Origin: Gammaproteobacteria bacterium
GTDB taxonomy: Bacteria; Pseudomonadota; Gammaproteobacteria; UBA9214
NCBI GenBank assembly: GCA_029881775.1
Contig: JAOULY010000024.1
Span: 1-13,415, forward strand
Direction: 5' to 3'
DNA length: 13,415 nt
Shown: positions 1 to 7,224 of the stretch, one piece after another
Position numbering within the stretch: the stretch's first letter is position 1
Layout of the letters: each line of letters begins with the position of its first letter
Notes under the pieces: model-generated
Told to the model about the DNA's origin: nothing
The model's input: only the letters and a program-made list of their open reading frames with translations
Database searches by the model: none
Translations under genes and position numbers: made by a program

Positions 1-1529
1 TGGCACCACTCGCCATTCCGCGTATTCATACTGGCGACAGGATTATCTGCAGCATCACGCGTAGCCTGAATAGTCAGATTCCCGGAAAATGTCGACGTCG
101 TGGTGAGCCGCTGATCCAGGGATGCCTGCAGATTGGCAAGCTGGAATTCACCCGCGACTTCATCGGCACGGGTACCACCTGCATAAGTCCTGGTATCACT
201 CAGGGAAGCTCGCACCATTTTTGTAATCAATGCATCGCGGTTACGCCAGGTCAGTGACAGGCGACTCAGCAGTCGTTGAGAGTTAAAACCGTCTGACTCC
301 GTGATCAGGGCTGCACTTTGTGAGGCATTGAATAACAGTGCAGAGGCACGTCCCGGCATCATGTTTTTCTGCAGGCTATAGCCGGCCTGTGTACCATAAC
401 TCTGTAATGAGCCCTGATCATCCGTATTGTTGCGAATATCCGCCTGTGCAAACCAGCCTGCATCAAAGCCGCCCAGGTTGATCTGCTCGGATGTGTAATT
501 TGCCGAGGCCGTCTGAAATGTCTGCACTTCACCGCCCGCGTCTGATTCCACATCAGTAGCACCTGCACTGCCGCTGAATAGCCAGCGCGGCGTCCATTGA
601 TAGGTCGCACCGATTGTTCCGGTAGCAGACTGTAGTGAACTGTCCACACCACCGGACTCTGTAGTCCTGTCCAGCGCTCTCAGGGTCGCATTGATTCGCA
701 GTGGACGATCAGTCCTGGGTCGCCAGAATCCGATGCTGTGCAATTGCAATACCCCGGTCCGGATATCTGTCAGGGCCTGCTGCAGATCAGTTACGTTGTA
801 CGTCAGCATATCTTCCGCTGACAAAGTCGGGCCGGGAGTATAGGTGTGGCGCAGGGAAGTGAACATCGTCTTATTCCTGTCCGGACTGTCTACCCTGTCA
901 ACAACATTCAGCTGACTGTCAAAATAGATATTGTGGGCATTAAAACTCTTGTTGTAACTGGCCTGCACCAGGTCTGCCACGTCTTCACGAACAACACTTG
1001 TTCCGGCACTGCTTCTGCTGTCATTCAGATGTTTGGTATGCTCATAGCGCAGCTTGTAGGCATCTCCCCTGGTGGAGGTATATCGCTGGATGAAACCGAC
1101 ACGCGTACGCTCGACATCAAGCCCGGCCAGGTCCGAGTCCGAGCGGCTGTCAGTTACATCTGCAAATGCTTCAAAGGGAAATCGACTTTGCGGAAACAGA
1201 CGCAGCCTGCCATAACCGGTTACATTGTTACTGCTGGTGTCGACTGTATCCCGCTCGGTTCTGCGCAGGTCCAGCCCAATCCCGCCCTCAATTGTGGCAA
1301 CCCATGGCTGATACAAATAAGTTGAGCCATTCAGCCTGGTAATAATCGCATTCTCCAGCGCATCATTGCCGTTTTCGAAGTTTTCCTGGCGGAAATCATA
1401 GCCAAGCTCTCCCCACACACGCACCGGGGGCATTTCAGCACCGGATTGTTCCGACGTTACCAGCATGACAATACAAACCGTGACACCGCACACCCAATGC
1501 CCGGCATGTCGGTGAATTGTAAGATTCAT
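1..1529 (-). CDS. Large outer-membrane beta-barrel protein, partial (C-terminus beyond left edge)
   Basis: The minus-strand frame is open from an ATG at 1529 to the window edge, giving 509 codons without a stop. The first ~31 residues form a signal peptide (basic start, hydrophobic stretch VCIVMLV, then SGAEMPP). The rest has the pattern of a porin: alternating polar and aromatic residues, frequent Asn, Asp, Ser, Thr and Tyr, and many short amphipathic segments such as YKLRYEHTKHL and ATYQWTPRWLFSGSAG. No CXXCH occurs in the visible part. I cannot assign a named family, but the setting (parvulin upstream, tetrahaem cytochrome beyond it) fits the barrel of a porin-cytochrome conduit carrying electrons across the outer membrane. 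An in-frame stop lies two codons upstream, so the start cannot be earlier. No strong Shine-Dalgarno is seen, and the start overlaps the stop of a small upstream frame (ATGA). An ordinary transport porin remains possible. Confidence 0.8.
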   Translation of the reverse strand, partial: MNLTIHRHAGHWVCGVTVCIVMLVTSEQSGAEMPPVRVWGELGYDFRQENFENGNDALENAIITRLNGSTYLYQPWVATIEGGIGLDLRRTERDTVDTSSNNVTGYGRLRLFPQSRFPFEAFADVTDSRSDSDLAGLDVERTRVGFIQRYTSTRGDAYKLRYEHTKHLNDSRSSAGTSVVREDVADLVQASYNKSFNAHNIYFDSQLNVVDRVDSPDRNKTMFTSLRHTYTPGPTLSAEDMLTYNVTDLQQALTDIRTGVLQLHSIGFWRPRTDRPLRINATLRALDRTTESGGVDSSLQSATGTIGATYQWTPRWLFSGSAGATDVESDAGGEVQTFQTASANYTSEQINLGGFDAGWFAQADIRNNTDDQGSLQSYGTQAGYSLQKNMMPGRASALLFNASQSAALITESDGFNSQRLLSRLSLTWRNRDALITKMVRASLSDTRTYAGGTRADEVAGEFQLANLQASLDQRLTTTSTFSGNLTIQATRDAADNPVASMNTRNGEWC

Positions 1530-1716
1530 TGATCAGCGCACTTTTCCGTGTCTCCTGTTGCCGGATGTTTTGCAATATATCCACATCCGGATAAAACATG
1601 ATCAGATACCCCATCTCTGCCATTACCAACTTCAATCCGCGTTGATACACCCGGGGGTAGACCCGATACAATCCAGCTCCCCGGGCAACAGACATTCATC
1701 CATATCCGTATCTGCA
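1530..1716 (-). other. Gap between parvulin and barrel genes with two uncertain small frames
   Basis: This 187-base gap holds two overlapping minus-strand frames. One (1526-1717, GTG start, 63 residues) begins inside the parvulin stop (TAGTG) and ends on the barrel start (ATGA), which is a translational-coupling layout, but its third codon positions are poor in GC. The other (ATG at 1695, stop at 1435, 86 residues) has more gene-like codons and a plausible stretch (MAEMGYLIMFYPDVDILQNI), but it overlaps the barrel signal peptide by about 95 bases. Neither resembles a family I know. I do not call either a gene; the gap may be just a leader that couples barrel translation to the parvulin. Confidence 0.3.
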
Positions 1717-2715
1717 CTACCCTCCGGTGTTCAGCGAGAGCGATGCATTATGGATACTGATCGGCGTTTTCTGCCACAGCGCATCCTTCAGCCTGTTCCA
1801 CGCCAGGTCTTGCTGTTCGCGTAGCCACAGTTCTCTTGCTCGCTTGCTGACTTCTTCATACTCCCGGAGCCGTGCCGGTTTGCGATCCTCCAGCCGAAAG
1901 ACCGCAACCCCCTCAAGCAACCGTACCGGCCTGGAAACTTCACCGGGTTTCAGTTGACTGATCTCGTCCTCGGCCGCCGCACTCAGCATGCCCGCATGCA
2001 GATATCCCATGTCCCCGCCATTACTGGCCGAAGTATCGCTCGAGTGGAGTTTTGCCAGCTCGGCGAAATCGGCTCCGTTGGCAAGCCTTGATACCAGTCC
2101 GGCACCTTCTGCGAGGGCAGCATCCCATACTGTCTTTGCAGACGAGGGATCGACTTTAAGCAGGATCAGCGACAGGTGGTTTTGTGCAGGTTCAGTAAAT
2201 TTATCGAGATTTGCGCGGTAGAATTCCTTCAGTTGGCTTTCATCCGGCGGCGCAACCCTGCGCTGACGGGCTTCCAGCTGCTGCAACAAATCCTGCTCCC
2301 GGTAATGACGGGTCAGGTTAACCACCATGGTTTCACGCTGCTGCTGCCAGCGCTGGCTATTGGCATAGCGCTGGTCAAATTCGGCTATATTTGCCTCGAT
2401 TGCTGCTTTGTCCGCTTCCAGTCCAAGTCGTTCTGCTTCCTGCAGCAGCAATATCCGGGTTATGACTTCCCGGGCCACCACATGCCTTAGCTCGTCCATG
2501 GCACCTTCCGGTGGCGTGCCATGATAAAACTTCTTTCTGCTGGCCTGTTGCAGCGCCTGGTTGTATTCCGCTTCAGTAATCTGCGCAGAGCCGACACTTG
2601 CGAACAGTGTTTTACCATCCGACGTATCTACACTGGCATTATCAGCAGCCAATACCTGCCCTGACATCACGACAGACGTAATCAAAACAATAATATTCCG
2701 GATATTTATTTGCAT
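1717..2715 (-). CDS. Exported SurA/PpiC-type peptidyl-prolyl isomerase (parvulin)
   Basis: A 332-residue protein with a signal peptide (residues 1-23, cleavage likely at VLA/AD). A helical SurA-like N-terminal region follows (about 35-170; note the run LRHVVAREVITRILLLQEAERLG, typical of the 'start of chaperone arm' in this family). The parvulin domain lies at about 178-285, with NHLSLILLKVD at its start, a GADFAELAKLHS segment, the family signature SNGGDMGYLHAGML and the closing LEGVAVFRLEDRKPA. A charged helix follows it. Such proteins assist folding of outer-membrane barrels and cytochromes in the periplasm. Its position directly before the barrel gene, in the same direction, suggests a chaperone for that barrel. 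The start is supported by an AGGTGAGG sequence about 11 bases upstream. The terminator-like hairpin upstream (2773-2812) probably makes its expression lower than that of the tetrahaem cytochrome. Confidence 0.92.
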   Translation of the reverse strand: MQINIRNIIVLITSVVMSGQVLAADNASVDTSDGKTLFASVGSAQITEAEYNQALQQASRKKFYHGTPPEGAMDELRHVVAREVITRILLLQEAERLGLEADKAAIEANIAEFDQRYANSQRWQQQRETMVVNLTRHYREQDLLQQLEARQRRVAPPDESQLKEFYRANLDKFTEPAQNHLSLILLKVDPSSAKTVWDAALAEGAGLVSRLANGADFAELAKLHSSDTSASNGGDMGYLHAGMLSAAAEDEISQLKPGEVSRPVRLLEGVAVFRLEDRKPARLREYEEVSKRARELWLREQQDLAWNRLKDALWQKTPISIHNASLSLNTGG

Positions 2716-2772
2716 GGTCGTAGTTACCTCACCTGTATCTGTTTATTTTTTCCTTGCAGCAGTCCAGCACTA

Positions 2773-2812
2773 AATAAAACAGGCCCAGGCAGGTTCTATA
2801 CCTGCCCAGGCC
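2773..2812 (-). terminator. Rho-independent (probably partial) terminator after the tetrahaem cytochrome
   Basis: Read on the minus strand, GGCAGGT (2806-2800) pairs with ACCTGCC (2794-2788) across a 5-base loop. After a 2-base internal mismatch the stem continues with a further GGCC/GGCC pairing (2809-2812 with 2782-2785). A T-rich tract, TGTTTTATTTA, follows at 2781-2771. It sits 41 bases after the cytochrome stop codon and before the parvulin gene. No good separate promoter for the parvulin is obvious, so readthrough attenuation within one operon is likely. Confidence 0.75.
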
Positions 2813-2853
2813 AATGGGGGCGGAATACCCGAGAATAAACGGGCAGCTTCTAC

Positions 2854-3666
2854 CTATTTGACATGACAGGTCGTACAAATCTGACTGGCCGTGTTGTCGA
2901 TACGCAGGAATGCGACGGTCGTCGGACCCTTGGTCGCATCGTTATGCGGATCATGGCAGCTACCACATTCAACGAAAGGCTGGACAGCACCAAGGTCGTT
3001 GCGCGCATACAGGATCATGTCGGTCTTTTCGCGGGTACCGGCTGTGCCAACCGGGCTATCGACCCACCAGATCGGCCCGTTCACTGTTGCCTTGACCGGC
3101 GCAACGAAGTCAGCATCGCCCAGCGTTCCGGCATACGTACCATCGGCATCTGCAGCAACCGGGCCACCACCACCGTACTGCATGCTGATCGGGTGATCGT
3201 CGGTCAGGTCGGTGCCAAGGTTCGGTACCGGTGTTCCCGACATCGTACCAAGCGCAATCGGATCTACTTCTGCACCAGCCGTGTTATGACCACCCGAACC
3301 CGGAAGGTTTATAACGACATCCATGGCCTGGGTTCCGTCGTGACATGAGAGACAGGCCAGCGACACTGACCCGACAGGCGCCTCGGTAGAATCGAATGAA
3401 GGTGTCTGCAATGTTGAATACTGCGTATAGCTACCTGGCGCACCCAGCACCTTGTTCCACAGCGGCACCGGCGCATTCACATCGGAACCGTGCGGGGTAT
3501 GACAGAACACGCACACTTCATCCGTGTTGGCTGTCTGTCCCTGCGCCGTACCACCGGTCGTCAGGTCATGCTGGCTGCCGACAACACCGGCCATCGCTGT
3601 ACCGGCCCAGAGGGACAGTATCTGCAGTCCGAACAGAACCCTGAATGTATTGCTGAACGTTTTCAT
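2854..3666 (-). CDS. Periplasmic tetrahaem c-type cytochrome (doubled CXXCH type)
   Basis: A 270-residue protein with a signal peptide (1-26, cleavage at AMA/GV). It has four haem-binding motifs: CVFCH (52-56, followed by TPHG), CLSCH (105-109), CGSCH (234-238, followed by DPH) and CTTCH (264-268, two residues from the end). The CXXCHTPHG and PLWN residues and the DDHP motif (157-159) are hallmarks of doubled-CXXCH multihaem cytochromes; the extra His residues (H59, H158, H241) are candidates for bis-His ligation. A Gly/Asp-rich spacer of about 125 residues separates haems 2 and 3. The start at 3666 was chosen because MKTF begins the signal peptide and a strong GGGAGGG lies just upstream; an in-frame ATG at 3720 would add 18 unlikely residues. 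It is first in its operon, preceded by two copies of the TGTGAC palindrome and followed by a terminator, suggesting high regulated expression. It may shuttle electrons to or from the barrel. Confidence 0.93.
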   Translation of the reverse strand: MKTFSNTFRVLFGLQILSLWAGTAMAGVVGSQHDLTTGGTAQGQTANTDEVCVFCHTPHGSDVNAPVPLWNKVLGAPGSYTQYSTLQTPSFDSTEAPVGSVSLACLSCHDGTQAMDVVINLPGSGGHNTAGAEVDPIALGTMSGTPVPNLGTDLTDDHPISMQYGGGGPVAADADGTYAGTLGDADFVAPVKATVNGPIWWVDSPVGTAGTREKTDMILYARNDLGAVQPFVECGSCHDPHNDATKGPTTVAFLRIDNTASQICTTCHVK

Positions 3667-3723
3667 ACCTATCCCTCCCCAGTAAGATGCCTGTACAAAC
3701 CAATCACAGATGATTTGCATTAC

Positions 3724-3729
3724 ATCTTA
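3724..3729 (-). promoter_or_regulatory. -10-like hexamer of the tetrahaem cytochrome promoter
   Basis: The minus-strand sequence TAAGAT matches TATAAT at four of six positions. Its centre is 32.5 bases downstream of the centre of operator A (3759), so transcription would begin near 3717 with the operator at about -41. No good -35 hexamer is seen, as expected for a class II activated promoter. Confidence 0.5.
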
Positions 3730-3751
3730 AGTTGGAAGGTGCGAAAACGAT

Positions 3752-3766
3752 TGTAACTAAGTCACT
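3752..3766. promoter_or_regulatory. Operator A, Crp/Fnr-like palindrome
   Basis: TGTAACTAAGTCACT has the core GTAACT-A-AGTCAC, an inverted repeat around A3759 with one mismatch in the six inner pairs. It is the proximal of two copies upstream of the tetrahaem cytochrome and sits about -41 from the predicted start of transcription. Assignment to the neighbouring Crp/Fnr protein is inferred from its recurrence at other promoters of the locus. Confidence 0.7.
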
Positions 3767-3841
3767 GCCAGCGCTACTTGTAGTTGATACAGGTCAATCC
3801 ATGTACATATACAGGACGATGAAATTCCCTGAGGCGGCATT

Positions 3842-3862
3842 GTTTGTAACTAAGTCACAAAC
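3842..3862. promoter_or_regulatory. Operator B, Crp/Fnr-like palindrome (distal copy)
   Basis: A 21-base inverted repeat centred on A3852 has 9 of 10 arm positions paired; its core is TTGTAACTAAGTCACAA. It lies 93 bases upstream of operator A, close to nine helical turns, so both would face the same side of the DNA. It is 121 bases after the Crp/Fnr stop codon (the regulator is transcribed towards it), so it belongs to the cytochrome promoter. Confidence 0.75.
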
Positions 3863-3910
3863 AGGTAAATATTTTCATGCAGGTTTATAAATATTGTACA
3901 GATCTGACCG

Positions 3911-3932
3911 TTCAATAACCGCGGTTATAGAA
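3911..3932. repeat. Near-perfect 22-base palindrome of unknown role
   Basis: The core ATAACCGCGGTTAT (3915-3928) is perfectly self-complementary. The flanks TTC and GAA extend the symmetry with a single A/A mismatch. It lies 31 bases beyond the Crp/Fnr stop codon. No T-tract follows it in either direction, so it does not look like a terminator. It may be an operator for a different regulator or a 3' stabilising structure. Confidence 0.5.
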
Positions 3933-3962
3933 TGCTTCTAATGCAGATAGCCACCGATAGGG

Positions 3963-4667
3963 TTAGCGGGCACCACTGACAAGATCGCTCAACGACTGGT
4001 TATCGATCAATTCGATATTTTTTCTCGACAACCTTACCCAACTCGTCTTTTCGAATTCGCGGAGATGCCGGCTGATTACTTCACGCGCAGTTCCCAGCTC
4101 GAACGCCAGCTCACGATGCGACACTTCAACGGTATTTTCCGGCGACCGGTTATTCAGTAACCAGCGCGCCAGCCTGATATTTACATTGCGCATAGTCACT
4201 GCCTCGAGCAGCATAATCATGTCCCGAATGCGTCCACCGAACACCCGGCATACGTAGTCACGGAATATTGTGGATGAGTTAAAAACCTCGTGGAACTCCC
4301 TGGCTGGAATCAACACGGCGCGCGTCTCTGCCTCGGTCACTGCATTGGCCGGATACAGGCCGCCTGCCAGTAATACCGACGTTGTCAGGCTGCAGGTCTC
4401 CCCCCTGCCAAGGCGATACAGCACCATTTCCCGCCCGCTCTCGAATAACTTGTAGACGCGGGTTGCACCGTCCAGAACGAATATGTAGTTCTTGCAGGCA
4501 TCGCCCTCGTGGAATACTTCGTAATCCGGTGGCAGTACAACTGTACTCGAATTTTCAATTGCCCTGGTCCAGGCAGGATCATCGATTGTCGCCAGCTCCG
4601 GGAATTCATTAAGCCACTCAGGTAATTCGCTCACTTGGTTGTCTCCGTGTAATTGTTTTTCTATCAT
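3963..4667 (-). CDS. Crp/Fnr-family transcriptional regulator
   Basis: About 234 residues, with an N-terminal cyclic-nucleotide-binding-like beta-roll (EVFHEGDACKNYIFVLDGATRV, then GRGETCSLTTSVLLAG), a dimerisation helix (FGGRIRDMIMLLEAVTM) and a C-terminal winged helix-turn-helix. The recognition helix reads LGTAREVISRHLREF, which carries the R-E...R residues of Crp and the E..SR residues of Fnr, so a TGTGA/TTGAT-like half-site is expected. The usual Crp cAMP-binding pattern is not retained (GETCSLTT in place of GELAL), and there is no Fnr-type cluster of N-terminal cysteines, so the signal is unknown. The start is uncertain: ATG at 4667 is used, but an in-frame TTG at 4688 is possible and no clear Shine-Dalgarno marks either. 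It follows the NHL lipoprotein gene by 33 bases in one operon. It is the best candidate for binding the TGTGAC palindromes in this locus. Confidence 0.93.
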   Translation of the reverse strand: MIEKQLHGDNQVSELPEWLNEFPELATIDDPAWTRAIENSSTVVLPPDYEVFHEGDACKNYIFVLDGATRVYKLFESGREMVLYRLGRGETCSLTTSVLLAGGLYPANAVTEAETRAVLIPAREFHEVFNSSTIFRDYVCRVFGGRIRDMIMLLEAVTMRNVNIRLARWLLNNRSPENTVEVSHRELAFELGTAREVISRHLREFEKTSWVRLSRKNIELIDNQSLSDLVSGAR

Positions 4668-4700
4668 GCCATAAACAAGGCCTGTCAATCATGCTGATAA

Positions 4701-5852
4701 TTATTGTGCCGGCCACGCACCGAGATAACCTGAAGTTTCCGACAGGGAGACCGGTCGGTAGATATCCAGCTTCCTGAAGTACTGGTCTATCATGTAGACC
4801 CTGCCATCTTCATCCACGTCGATCCCGGCCGGCAACATATACTTGGCACGGTCGAATTTTTCCGAACGGTCACCAACGAACAGTAACAAGTCTCCTGCAC
4901 TGTCGAATATCTGGAAATTCCCGTGCGCGGCATCGCTGACATAGACATTTCCGTCACTGTCCAGCGCGATACCCTTGGGCCGTGCAAACTGACCGTAACG
5001 TCGTCCCAGTGACCCGATTGTCCGTATATATTCACCCTCGGGACTGAACACCTGGACACGAAAATTACCGCCATCGACCACATAGAGGTTTCCATCGCGG
5101 CCGTACTGGATATCACGCGGCAGATTTAACTGTCCGTCTCCGCTGCCACGACTGCCGATGTCGTACAAATGATCACCGGTTGAGCCATTGAATACCCGCA
5201 CCACGTGCGCATCGGAACTGACACCACCGGTATCCACCGCGAAAATGCGGCGGCCTTCACCATCCACAGTTACATGCGACAGGCGTTCGAACAGGGCCTG
5301 CCCGCCAACTGCCTTGATAAAGGCCCCCGATTGATCGTAGACCATAACCCGCCGGGTTGTACCGTCCGCCACATACACATTGCAATCGGCGTCAGTATCA
5401 AGGCCCAGCGGCTTGCGCAGCATGCCGGGCTCCTCAAGGCCGAATTCGAAGAAACGCTGGCCGGGCACATCAAAAACCATGACCGCGCGCCTGACCGTGT
5501 CGCTGACATAAACCTGGCCCTGGCAGACGGCCACATCGAAGGGCTTTGCCAGTGACTTGTTCTGGCCGGTTTCGCCAGTCAGCACCTCGCGCATGCGCGC
5601 CTTGCTGTCCGGCTTCTGGATATCCGAACTGGATTGGACAGACCGTTCGAAAATAAAGCGTGGCACCTCGGGCGGCGGCGGGAAATACAACGGCCCGGCG
5701 ACTTCGGCCTCTCGCTCGGGCGCGGCCGCACATCCAGCCAGCAGAACGACCAGCCATACATGAAAAATAATACGCCAGCGCCTGGCAAGCGAACCCGATG
5801 TGGACGTGACCTGGCGATACGGCTGAAGACTGCATTGATAACTGGTAGACAT
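4701..5852 (-). CDS. NHL-repeat beta-propeller lipoprotein
   Basis: A 383-residue protein. After a long basic N-region comes a hydrophobic segment ending in the lipobox LLAGC (lipidated Cys at 41), so it is a lipoprotein; Ala at +2 favours the outer membrane. A Pro-rich linker (PLYFPPPPEVPRF) leads into about six NHL blades, seen as repeated units such as DSDGNVYVSDAAHGNFQIFD, GRDGNLYVVDGGNFRVQVF and DEDGRVYMIDQYFRKLDIY. NHL propellers are binding scaffolds and occur in porin-cytochrome clusters; it could assemble or dock cytochromes at the outer membrane (inferred). There is no CXXCH. The start at 5852 is supported by AGGA about 8 bases upstream; an in-frame ATG at 5879 would add nine residues. 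It is transcribed divergently from the trihaem operon and is followed by the Crp/Fnr gene. Confidence 0.9.
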   Translation of the reverse strand: MSTSYQCSLQPYRQVTSTSGSLARRWRIIFHVWLVVLLAGCAAAPEREAEVAGPLYFPPPPEVPRFIFERSVQSSSDIQKPDSKARMREVLTGETGQNKSLAKPFDVAVCQGQVYVSDTVRRAVMVFDVPGQRFFEFGLEEPGMLRKPLGLDTDADCNVYVADGTTRRVMVYDQSGAFIKAVGGQALFERLSHVTVDGEGRRIFAVDTGGVSSDAHVVRVFNGSTGDHLYDIGSRGSGDGQLNLPRDIQYGRDGNLYVVDGGNFRVQVFSPEGEYIRTIGSLGRRYGQFARPKGIALDSDGNVYVSDAAHGNFQIFDSAGDLLLFVGDRSEKFDRAKYMLPAGIDVDEDGRVYMIDQYFRKLDIYRPVSLSETSGYLGAWPAQ

Positions 5853-5969
5853 ATGGTTATTCCTGCATGTTACACGCATACCCGCATTGCTGTGGGAACT
5901 AACTGCCTCACCGATATTACGAATACATGCTTACAGCACCACCCTGAATAGCATAATTTGCAGTGCGAT

Positions 5970-5983
5970 TTGATCCACATCAT
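5970..5983. promoter_or_regulatory. Fnr-box-like site
   Basis: TTGATCCACATCAT matches the Fnr/Dnr box TTGAT-N4-ATCAA at 9 of 10 positions. It lies in the divergent region between the NHL gene and the trihaem operon, 31 bases from operator C. A TATTCA or TATGCT hexamer on the minus strand (5945-5955) could be the -10 of the NHL gene, but the spacing (24-29 bases from the box centre) is short for a class II site, so its role is unclear. Confidence 0.4.
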
Positions 5984-6000
5984 AAATTTAGCCGGGGCAG

Positions 6001-6015
6001 TGTGACTAAGTCACA
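6001..6015. promoter_or_regulatory. Operator C, perfect Crp/Fnr-like palindrome
   Basis: TGTGACTAAGTCACA is a perfect inverted repeat around A6008 and the best copy in the window. It lies 109 bases before the first trihaem cytochrome ATG and 156 bases before the divergent NHL gene, so it could serve either or both. The half-sites TGTGA and TCACA are separated by 5 bases, one fewer than in the E. coli Crp site. Confidence 0.8.
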
Positions 6016-6037
6016 AATATTTCGCTGCCTGTAACCT

Positions 6038-6043
6038 GTAAAA
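6038..6043 (+). promoter_or_regulatory. -10 hexamer of the six-gene cytochrome operon
   Basis: TAAAAT matches TATAAT at five of six positions. Its centre is 32.5 bases downstream of the centre of operator C, the same spacing as at the tetrahaem promoter, putting the operator near -41 and the transcript start near 6050. Confidence 0.6.
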
Positions 6044-6116
6044 TTATACCCAGGCGAATAATTACTACACCATACGCCCAATTAAACCTTCTTGTTATCA
6101 GGTCACCAGGAAAAGC

Positions 6117-7223
6117 ATGCGAATAACTGATTTCTGCCAGACAGCTTGCTGGATACTGACTGCGCTGCTGATGCTGGCACACGGATCCGCCAGCGCCGGG
6201 ACAGCGTCCACTGATTACTTGAAATACTGCTCCGTGTGTCACGGCGACAGCGGCAATGGCAAATCTCACGCAGCGCAGGGACTGCAACCGCCGCCGCGTG
6301 ATTTTACTTCTGCCGATATGGCTCAGGTGCTGACCCGCGAATACATAATCGCGGTAATCACTAACGGCAAACCGGGCACCGCCATGTCCGCGTGGAATAA
6401 CCAGCTTAGCGACGACAGGATTGCGGCGCTGGCCGATTACATTCGCAGCGAATTCATGGCCGAATCCCGGGCAATCGACACTGCTCCTCCCGTCACGGCA
6501 GCAACCGCCGGCAAGAGCATATACGACTCAACCTGCTCCGTTTGTCACGGCGATGACGGCGCCGGTGCATTATGGGGTCGCACATCGCTGCATCCACCCC
6601 CCGTGGATTTCACCCACGCCGACCCCGTGAACCAGTTAACACGTGAGCGCATGCTCGCATCCGTTACGCACGGCCGTTCCGGCACTGCCATGACCGCATT
6701 CAGCAGCCAGTTAACGCAGCCGCAGATAGTTGCCGTGGTGGATTACATCCGCACCACGTTCATGCAGGACAGAACGCAGGACACACCAGCAAAACCCGCA
6801 CCCGCAGCAACCACGGCTTCAACAGTCGGCATGGCGGTATTACATGGCATGCCGAGCGAACGGTTTGCACCGGGCAGTGAAACCGGCAATGCTGGCCACG
6901 ATTCGGCATTACCCCGTGGACTGACCGGCGACCACGCCCGCGGTATGGCGCTGTACCTGGGTAATTGCACGGCCTGCCACGGACACGATGGTAACGGAGC
7001 GGGACCACGTGCCTATTTTATTTTTCCAAGGCCGCGTAACTTTTTACTGGCGGATACACAGGCACGACTCAACCGCCCGGTGCTGTTCAATGCCATCAGC
7101 AAGGGTGTGCCGGGACGCGAGATGCCTGCCTGGAGCAAGGTCATGACCGACCAGCAGATCGCTGACATCACGGAATATGTTTTCCAGTCATTTATCAACA
7201 AGCAACAACCGGGGGATAACTGA
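6117..7223 (+). CDS. Trihaem cytochrome c with three fused class I domains
   Basis: A 368-residue protein with a signal peptide (1-27, cleavage at ASA/GT). Three c-type domains follow, each with a CXXCH and a downstream Met ligand: CSVCH 38-42 with M90 (GTAMSAW), CSVCH 140-144 with M192 (GTAMTAF), and CTACH 284-288 with M336 (GREMPAW). A Pro/Ala/Thr-rich linker of about 65 residues separates domains 2 and 3. His/Met ligation suggests relatively high potential haems suited to electron relay in the periplasm. The start at 6117 has AGGA about six bases upstream. It is the first gene of a six-gene operon and lies downstream of operator C. Domain 2 closely matches domain 1 of the second trihaem protein at 10685-11710. 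Confidence 0.93.
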   Translation: MRITDFCQTACWILTALLMLAHGSASAGTASTDYLKYCSVCHGDSGNGKSHAAQGLQPPPRDFTSADMAQVLTREYIIAVITNGKPGTAMSAWNNQLSDDRIAALADYIRSEFMAESRAIDTAPPVTAATAGKSIYDSTCSVCHGDDGAGALWGRTSLHPPPVDFTHADPVNQLTRERMLASVTHGRSGTAMTAFSSQLTQPQIVAVVDYIRTTFMQDRTQDTPAKPAPAATTASTVGMAVLHGMPSERFAPGSETGNAGHDSALPRGLTGDHARGMALYLGNCTACHGHDGNGAGPRAYFIFPRPRNFLLADTQARLNRPVLFNAISKGVPGREMPAWSKVMTDQQIADITEYVFQSFINKQQPGDN

Positions 7224-7224
7224 T

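Noticed and set aside
846..1325. Plus-strand frame of 159 codons opposite the barrel gene
   Set aside because: It lies entirely within the minus-strand barrel gene, has no signal or family features, and the minus frame gives a clear signal peptide and barrel pattern.
1435..1526. RCHGLYCH segment looking like a degenerate haem site
   Set aside because: There is no CXXCH in it, and it is an out-of-frame reading of the barrel signal peptide.
5205..5555. Plus-strand frame of 116 codons opposite the NHL gene
   Set aside because: It is fully opposite well-supported NHL blades and has no independent support.
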